A stretch of DNA of 64,000 bases. Source: Actinomadura citrea. Its GTDB lineage: Bacteria; Actinomycetota; Actinomycetes; Streptosporangiales; Streptosporangiaceae. The position numbers and the translations under genes are program-made. Every line of letters starts with the position of its first letter. Position 1 is the first letter of the stretch. The stretch spans positions 1,798,001 to 1,862,000 of the forward strand of contig NZ_JACCBT010000001.1 of assembly GCF_013409045.1 (NCBI RefSeq). Direction: 5' to 3'. This document shows positions 59,677 to 64,000 of the stretch, in pieces. The notes under the pieces were generated by a model. It was not told the origin of the DNA, searched no databases, and saw only the letters and a list, made by a program, of their open reading frames with translations.

Positions 59677-60927
59677 ATGACCGTTGGACAGGACACCCGG
59701 CCGCCCACGCTCGCGGGGAGCCGGCTGCGTCCGGCGATCTCCTTCGAGGACGAACGGTTCCTCATGTTCGTCCTCGACGAGATGGCGGGTGACTACGAGC
59801 AGCGATATGACGACGTCATCCGGCTCACGCTCGGCAAGTCCGAGCTGCCGCCGGAACCGCCCATCATCGCGGCCATGCTGGACGCGGCACAGGACTACGC
59901 GAAGGCGAGTCTGGTCTTCCCGGGCGGCCTTCCGCAGCTGCGCCGCCGGTTGTCCGCCGAGTACCGGAGCCGCTACGGCGTCGAGGTGCCGTCCGAACGG
60001 TTCGTCATCAGCGTGGGCACCAGCATGGCTTTCCGGAATCTCACCCAGCTGCTGGCCGGCCCGGGCGACGAGGTGGTCGTGCCCCTGCCCTACTACCCGC
60101 TCTACCCCTTCACCGCGCGACTGGCCGGCGCTCGGGTCCGGCATTACCGCATCGACCTCGACACGCTCCAGGTGGACATGGACTCGCTGGCCGCGGCGAT
60201 CAACGAGCGCACCCGGATCGTGGTGGTCAACTCCCCTGGGAACCCGCTGGGGAACGTCATCGATCCCGCGACCTTCCGGCGGATCGACGAGGTCGTCGCC
60301 GGTCGCGCCGTGCTGATCGCCGACGAGATCTACAACAACGTCCACTTCGACGACGAACCGTATTCGGCCATCGCCCTGGCCGACGAGATGACCAGTCCGC
60401 TGGTGGTGACGAACGCGTTCTCCAAGGCCCACCGGATGTACGCGCGGCGGGTCGGCTACGCCATCGTCCCGGACGAGCTGGTCCACCCGCTCACCGTCAT
60501 CCAGCACCACACCCTTCTCACCACCGATCCGGTGCCGCAGTTCGGCGCCATCGCGGCGCTCGACCACCAGGACGGCGTGCGGTCGCTGACCGGTCGCTAC
60601 GGCGCCCGGCGCGACTACACGCTCGAACGCCTTGGCCAGGTTTCCTCGGTGCGGGCCGTCCCTTCCCGGGGGAGCTTCTATCTGACCCTCGACTGCGCCG
60701 AGTATCTGCGCCGGCACGACGTCCCCGGTTCGCTCGCCCTGGCCGAGCGCATCATGCGGGCGACGCGGGTGGCGACCGTGCCCGGCTCGGACTTCGGCTT
60801 GCCGGACACGCTACGGCTCTCCTACACCTCCGCCCGCTACGAGGAGGGCATCGACCGTCTGGCCGGCTTCTTCACGGGAGCCCCTCCGGACGTCGACGCG
60901 GACGCCGACGCCGTGCCGCGAGGTTGA
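59677..60927 (+). CDS. Fold-type I PLP aminotransferase (class I/II)
   Basis: A 416-aa aminotransferase; ATG 59677 follows CAGGAGG. It has SVGTSMAFRNLTQLL at the PLP phosphate region, VVVNSPGNPLGNVI, LIADEIYNNVHFDDE with the pyridine-N Asp, and TNAFSKAHRMYARRVGY with the Schiff-base Lys in S-K-x-x-R context. It probably makes or interconverts an amino acid building block for the NRPS. The pairing with the threonine-synthase-like gene (ten bases downstream) suggests a joint precursor route. Substrate unknown. Confidence 0.9.
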   Translation: MTVGQDTRPPTLAGSRLRPAISFEDERFLMFVLDEMAGDYEQRYDDVIRLTLGKSELPPEPPIIAAMLDAAQDYAKASLVFPGGLPQLRRRLSAEYRSRYGVEVPSERFVISVGTSMAFRNLTQLLAGPGDEVVVPLPYYPLYPFTARLAGARVRHYRIDLDTLQVDMDSLAAAINERTRIVVVNSPGNPLGNVIDPATFRRIDEVVAGRAVLIADEIYNNVHFDDEPYSAIALADEMTSPLVVTNAFSKAHRMYARRVGYAIVPDELVHPLTVIQHHTLLTTDPVPQFGAIAALDHQDGVRSLTGRYGARRDYTLERLGQVSSVRAVPSRGSFYLTLDCAEYLRRHDVPGSLALAERIMRATRVATVPGSDFGLPDTLRLSYTSARYEEGIDRLAGFFTGAPPDVDADADAVPRG

Positions 60928-60937
60928 GGAATCGGCG

Positions 60938-62266
60938 ATGACGCCGAAGCCCGTGGCCGACGCCGACGGCATGGACCACCTGCGGTGGGAGTGCTCGCGA
61001 TGTGCCGCCTTCTCGCCGGTCGGCGACCTGCGCTACGCGTGCACCCGGTGCCGGTGGTCCGGCAGGCTGACCCTGGTCATCGACTACGAGCGGGTCGGTG
61101 CGGGCCGGCCGCCCGCCGACGTGCTGCTCACCGACGAGCACTCCCTCTGGCGGTACGCCCGCCTGCTGCCCGTCGGCATGGACGGGGGCGGTTCCCGCCG
61201 GGTCAGGTCCCGGTACGTGGCCGGCTGGACCCCGATGCACCGGGCCGACCGGCTCGCCCGGCGGCTGGGGCTGGGCCGACTGTGGATCAAGGACGAGGCC
61301 GCCAACCCGTCCGGAGCCCTCAAGGACCGGGCCAGCGTCGTCGCGGTCGCCGACGCGCTCGACCGCGGCCGGAACGTGATCGCCACGGCGTCCTCGGGCA
61401 ACGCGGGGGCCGCGCTCGCCGGCGCGGCCGCGGCGGTCGGCCTGCGGTGCGTGGTCTTCGTGCCCCGCGGCACCCCGGCGACGAAGGTCACCCAGATCAG
61501 CCGGTACGGGGCGCGCGTCCTGGTGGTCGACGGCGACTACGACGACGCCGTCCGGCTGAGCACGGCGGCGTGCCGGCGATGGGGTTGGTACTGCCGGAAC
61601 ACCGCGTACAACCCCTGCACCGCCGAGGGCAAGAAGACCGCCGCTCTGGAGATCGTCGAGCAGCTCGGCTGGTCCGCGCCGGACGCGGTGGTGGTGCCCG
61701 TGGGGGACGGGAACATCCTGGTCGGCCTGTACAGAGGGCTGTGCGATGCCCTGGCGATGGGCTGGATCGACCGCATGCCGCGCCTGATCGGGGTGCAGGC
61801 CGCCGCCTCGCCGGCGGTTCACCGCGCCTGGGCCGAGGGCGCCGCGGACGTCAGCCCGGCTCCGGCCCGCACGCGCGCCGAGAGCATCAACGTCGGGGAG
61901 CCGCAGGACGGATTCCGGGCTCTGGCGGCGGTGCGGGACACCGCGGGACTCGTGGTCGCGGTGGAGGACGAGGAGATATTCGCCGCGGTCGACTGGCTCG
62001 CCGCGGAAAGCGGCGTGTATCCCGAGCCGGCCAGTGCGGCCGGAGCCGCCGCACTGCCCGCCCTCGTGGCGCGGGGGGAGCTCGGGAGCGCGGACCGCGT
62101 CGTTCTGCTCAACACCGGCAGCGGACTGAAGACCGCGCCTTCCGCGGAGGGCGGGAGCGCCGTCCCGGTGGCGGCCGACCTGCGGGCCGTGGCCGCCATC
62201 GGCATCACCGAGGCGGCGGAGACCGGCAGTGAAGCCGACCTTGACGAGCCAGAACCAAAATGGTAG
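60938..62266 (+). CDS. Threonine synthase-like PLP enzyme (fold type II)
   Basis: A 442-aa protein with an N-terminal zinc-finger-like CSRC...CTRC motif as in many threonine/cysteate synthase relatives, the Schiff-base Lys in NPSGALKDRAS, phosphate loop SSGNAGAALAG and C-terminal LLNTGSGLKT. Family members perform beta/gamma replacement or elimination on phospho-activated amino acids. In this cluster it may form a non-proteinogenic building block (for example a beta-substituted alanine) or act as a resistant copy of housekeeping threonine synthase. ATG 60938 follows GAGGA. Confidence 0.88.
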   Translation: MTPKPVADADGMDHLRWECSRCAAFSPVGDLRYACTRCRWSGRLTLVIDYERVGAGRPPADVLLTDEHSLWRYARLLPVGMDGGGSRRVRSRYVAGWTPMHRADRLARRLGLGRLWIKDEAANPSGALKDRASVVAVADALDRGRNVIATASSGNAGAALAGAAAAVGLRCVVFVPRGTPATKVTQISRYGARVLVVDGDYDDAVRLSTAACRRWGWYCRNTAYNPCTAEGKKTAALEIVEQLGWSAPDAVVVPVGDGNILVGLYRGLCDALAMGWIDRMPRLIGVQAAASPAVHRAWAEGAADVSPAPARTRAESINVGEPQDGFRALAAVRDTAGLVVAVEDEEIFAAVDWLAAESGVYPEPASAAGAAALPALVARGELGSADRVVLLNTGSGLKTAPSAEGGSAVPVAADLRAVAAIGITEAAETGSEADLDEPEPKW

Positions 62267-62409
62267 TGCGGCGGCTTTCTGATATCGCATGTCACCGGTT
62301 TGTGGGACATGAATTACAAACGTGACCCACTGAATATGGATGCTGGGCATGCCGCTCAGCGCGGGCGCCGGCGCACCTGATGCGCGCAAGCGAGGAGGGC
62401 CACCAAAAC

Positions 62410-64000
62410 ATGGATGACGGGGAATTCGAAACCGGGTTTCCACGCGACCACCGCGCCGCCGCCATTCCGCTGACTCCCGCGCAGCGCCGGCTCTGGCGGC
62501 TGCAAGGAGGCCCCGGGGTCGGCCCGTACGCGACGACGTGCACCGTGCACCTGACCGGCGGCCTGGACGTCGACCGCCTCGCCGCTGCGGCCGAGGCCGT
62601 CGCCGCCCGCCGCACCGAGTCGCGGCTGGTGTTCTCCCCCCACGATGATTCGGCGGCGGCCCGAACGGGTCCCGTCCAGACGGTCGCCGCCCGGCCCCGG
62701 ATCACGTTCCGCCGCCTCGACCTGATGTGCCCTGACCGTGCCGAAGGCGCGGCCGAACCGGCGGAACACGCGGCAGAGGTGGAACACCGGACTCCGCTGA
62801 CCGAGGGCGTCGAACTCAACGTCCTCGCCGTACGGCTGGCCGAGGGCCGTCACGCGGTCACCTTCTCGCTTCCGGCCATCTGCGCCGATGTCACGACGAT
62901 GCGGAGCCTGGCCCATGAGGTCGTCGAACGCGCGGCGGGCCGCACCCCCCGTGCCGGCGGCCTGCCGTACGACGGCGTGGCCGCCTGGTGGAACGAGATG
63001 GCCGAGCTGCCGGAGGGGGCGACGGCCCGGGAGTTCTGGCGTTCCCGCTGCGCCGGGTGGGATCAGCCGATAGAGCTGCCGGGGCAGCGCAAGCACCGGG
63101 CCGGGCCGTTCCGCCCTCAGGCCCTGACCGGTTTCCTTCCCCCCGCCGAGACCATGGCGCTGCGCCGCCGGTGCCCCTCGCCGAACGACGCACGCGGCTG
63201 GCTGCTGGCCTGCTGGCAGGTGCTGCTCCGCAGGATGACCGGCGCCGGCGCCCTGGTCGTCGGCGTGGCGACGGACCTGCGCCGGCACGAGGAGCTGCGG
63301 GGCTGCTCCGGGCCGTTGACCGTCACCCTGCCCGTGCGCCTCGACCGGCCGCTCGACGTCGCCGTCTCGGCCGCCGCCGCCGAGACGGCCGAGCAGATCG
63401 AGGCGGGCGATGCTCACGCCGAGTGGTACAGCTGGGAGCGCTGCGTTCCCCCCGCCGCGCCCGGCCGGCCGTCCTGGTTCCCGATCGGCTTCGACTTCGA
63501 CGCCGGGCAACGGCCCGCGGACCACGACGGCGCCGGCCCGACCGAGTCGTACGGCCACCACGACAGGTTCCTGGTCCGCCTTTCCTGCCAGGACACCGGG
63601 GAGCGGATGCGGTTCACGCTCGGGTACGACGGCGACGCGTTGCCGCGTTCCGCCGCCGGGCAGCTGATGGACTCCTTCCTGGCACTGGTGGCCGACTCGC
63701 TGGACCGGCCCGACAGCGCCTGCCGGGACCTGGACCTTCTGGGGCCGGAAGGACGACGGCTGCTGCTGCGATCGGGAGGGGACCCGGAGAGCGAACCATC
63801 CGGGGCATGCCTTGCGGCACTGGTGGAGGAGCAGGCCGCGCGGCGGCCCGAGGGCGTGGCCGTGGTGTGCGGCACGCAACGCCTGACCTACGGGGAGCTG
63901 GAACGCCGGGCCAACCGGCTCGCTCATCACCTGCGCGCGCTCGGGGCCGGTCCGGAGGTGCGGGTGGGGGTCTGCCTGCCCCGCTCGATCGAACTGGTCA
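62410..64000 (+). CDS. NRPS 3: atypical C domain - A (partial, runs off window)
   Basis: The first 530 residues of an NRPS. The ATG at 62410 follows GAGGAGGG at 12 bases. The condensation-like domain (about 10-430) starts IPLTPAQRRLWRLQ; at the active site it reads SLPAICADVTT (Ser153-Asp160) in place of HHxxxDG, so the catalytic His is absent. An adenylation domain begins near residue 465 (LVEEQAARRPEGVAVVC, LTYGELERRANRLAHHLR) and continues past the edge. The 143-bp gap before it contains no clear terminator, so it may be cotranscribed with the upstream genes. Confidence 0.9.
   Translation, partial: MDDGEFETGFPRDHRAAAIPLTPAQRRLWRLQGGPGVGPYATTCTVHLTGGLDVDRLAAAAEAVAARRTESRLVFSPHDDSAAARTGPVQTVAARPRITFRRLDLMCPDRAEGAAEPAEHAAEVEHRTPLTEGVELNVLAVRLAEGRHAVTFSLPAICADVTTMRSLAHEVVERAAGRTPRAGGLPYDGVAAWWNEMAELPEGATAREFWRSRCAGWDQPIELPGQRKHRAGPFRPQALTGFLPPAETMALRRRCPSPNDARGWLLACWQVLLRRMTGAGALVVGVATDLRRHEELRGCSGPLTVTLPVRLDRPLDVAVSAAAAETAEQIEAGDAHAEWYSWERCVPPAAPGRPSWFPIGFDFDAGQRPADHDGAGPTESYGHHDRFLVRLSCQDTGERMRFTLGYDGDALPRSAAGQLMDSFLALVADSLDRPDSACRDLDLLGPEGRRLLLRSGGDPESEPSGACLAALVEEQAARRPEGVAVVCGTQRLTYGELERRANRLAHHLRALGAGPEVRVGVCLPRSIELV

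Noticed and set aside
1..64000. tRNA, rRNA, known riboswitches, integrases, transposases, attachment sites or replication origins
   Set aside because: Looked for by eye (CCA ends with cloverleaf arms, transposase motifs, direct repeats at island borders); nothing convincing was seen, so region A cannot be called a mobile element from this window.

Overview
The window is about 64 kb of GC-rich DNA with strong codon-position GC bias, frequent GTG starts, lipobox lipoproteins, an LCP protein, a PucR regulator, an Sdh1-type succinate dehydrogenase and NRPS genes. It looks like the chromosome of a secondary-metabolite-producing actinomycete. An Actinomadura/Streptosporangiales-like host is a guess, because no rRNA or tRNA gene is present to place it. 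No CRISPR array, insertion sequence, integrase or RNA gene was recognised.

Region A (1-19.8 kb, with outliers at 29.5-31.8 kb and 43.8-45.0 kb) is unusual. Genes here are mostly single transcription units with their own promoter, leader hairpin, A-rich Shine-Dalgarno region and terminator hairpin. They encode four members of an unrecognised 446-542 aa paralogous family (called P1-P4 here), five polytopic membrane proteins (mostly DMT/EamA-like, two with coiled-coil tails, called DMT1-DMT5), a DUF4262-like protein, a TerD-CAP-CAP fusion, an OtsB-like HAD phosphatase, a GH15 glycosidase, two microproteins, an HATPase and a few unknowns. About sixteen of these genes share a promoter of the form TTGC(C/G)N, then 17 bases, then AC(G/T)GT. 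Each paralogue class also has its own terminator hairpin. An 83-bp tandem repeat with internal hairpins lies at 15.38-15.65 kb. I consider this dispersed cassette set the best candidate for an undescribed system. Its function cannot be read from the sequence.

Region B (19.9-29.5 kb) is a seven-gene minus-strand operon: DUF917 protein, hydantoinase/oxoprolinase-like protein, extracellular solute-binding lipoprotein, two Dpp-type permeases and two ATPases. A PucR-type regulator is divergent from it. The likely role is uptake and ring-opening or catabolism of a cyclic amide or peptide-derived substrate.

Region C (31.8-43.7 kb) is ordinary actinomycete chromosome: LCP cell-wall ligase, soluble Ser/Thr kinase, a three-gene lipoprotein/OmpA-like envelope operon, an HTH regulator, sdhCAB, and Crp- and LysR-type regulators.

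Region D (46.3-64 kb, running off the end) is a nonribosomal peptide gene cluster. It opens with a four-gene set resembling the zwittermicin/guadinomine aminomalonyl-ACP pathway: acyl-CoA dehydrogenase, class II aaRS-like amino acid:carrier-protein ligase, 3-hydroxyacyl-CoA dehydrogenase and a free ACP. Two tandem SyrP/TauD-like oxygenases follow. Next come two NRPS proteins with complementary defects: C-A(dead)-T-C, then C(dead)-A-T(dead). This suggests the second protein's adenylation domain loads the first protein's carrier domain in trans. A fold-type-I aminotransferase, a threonine-synthase-like PLP enzyme and the start of a third NRPS complete the visible part.
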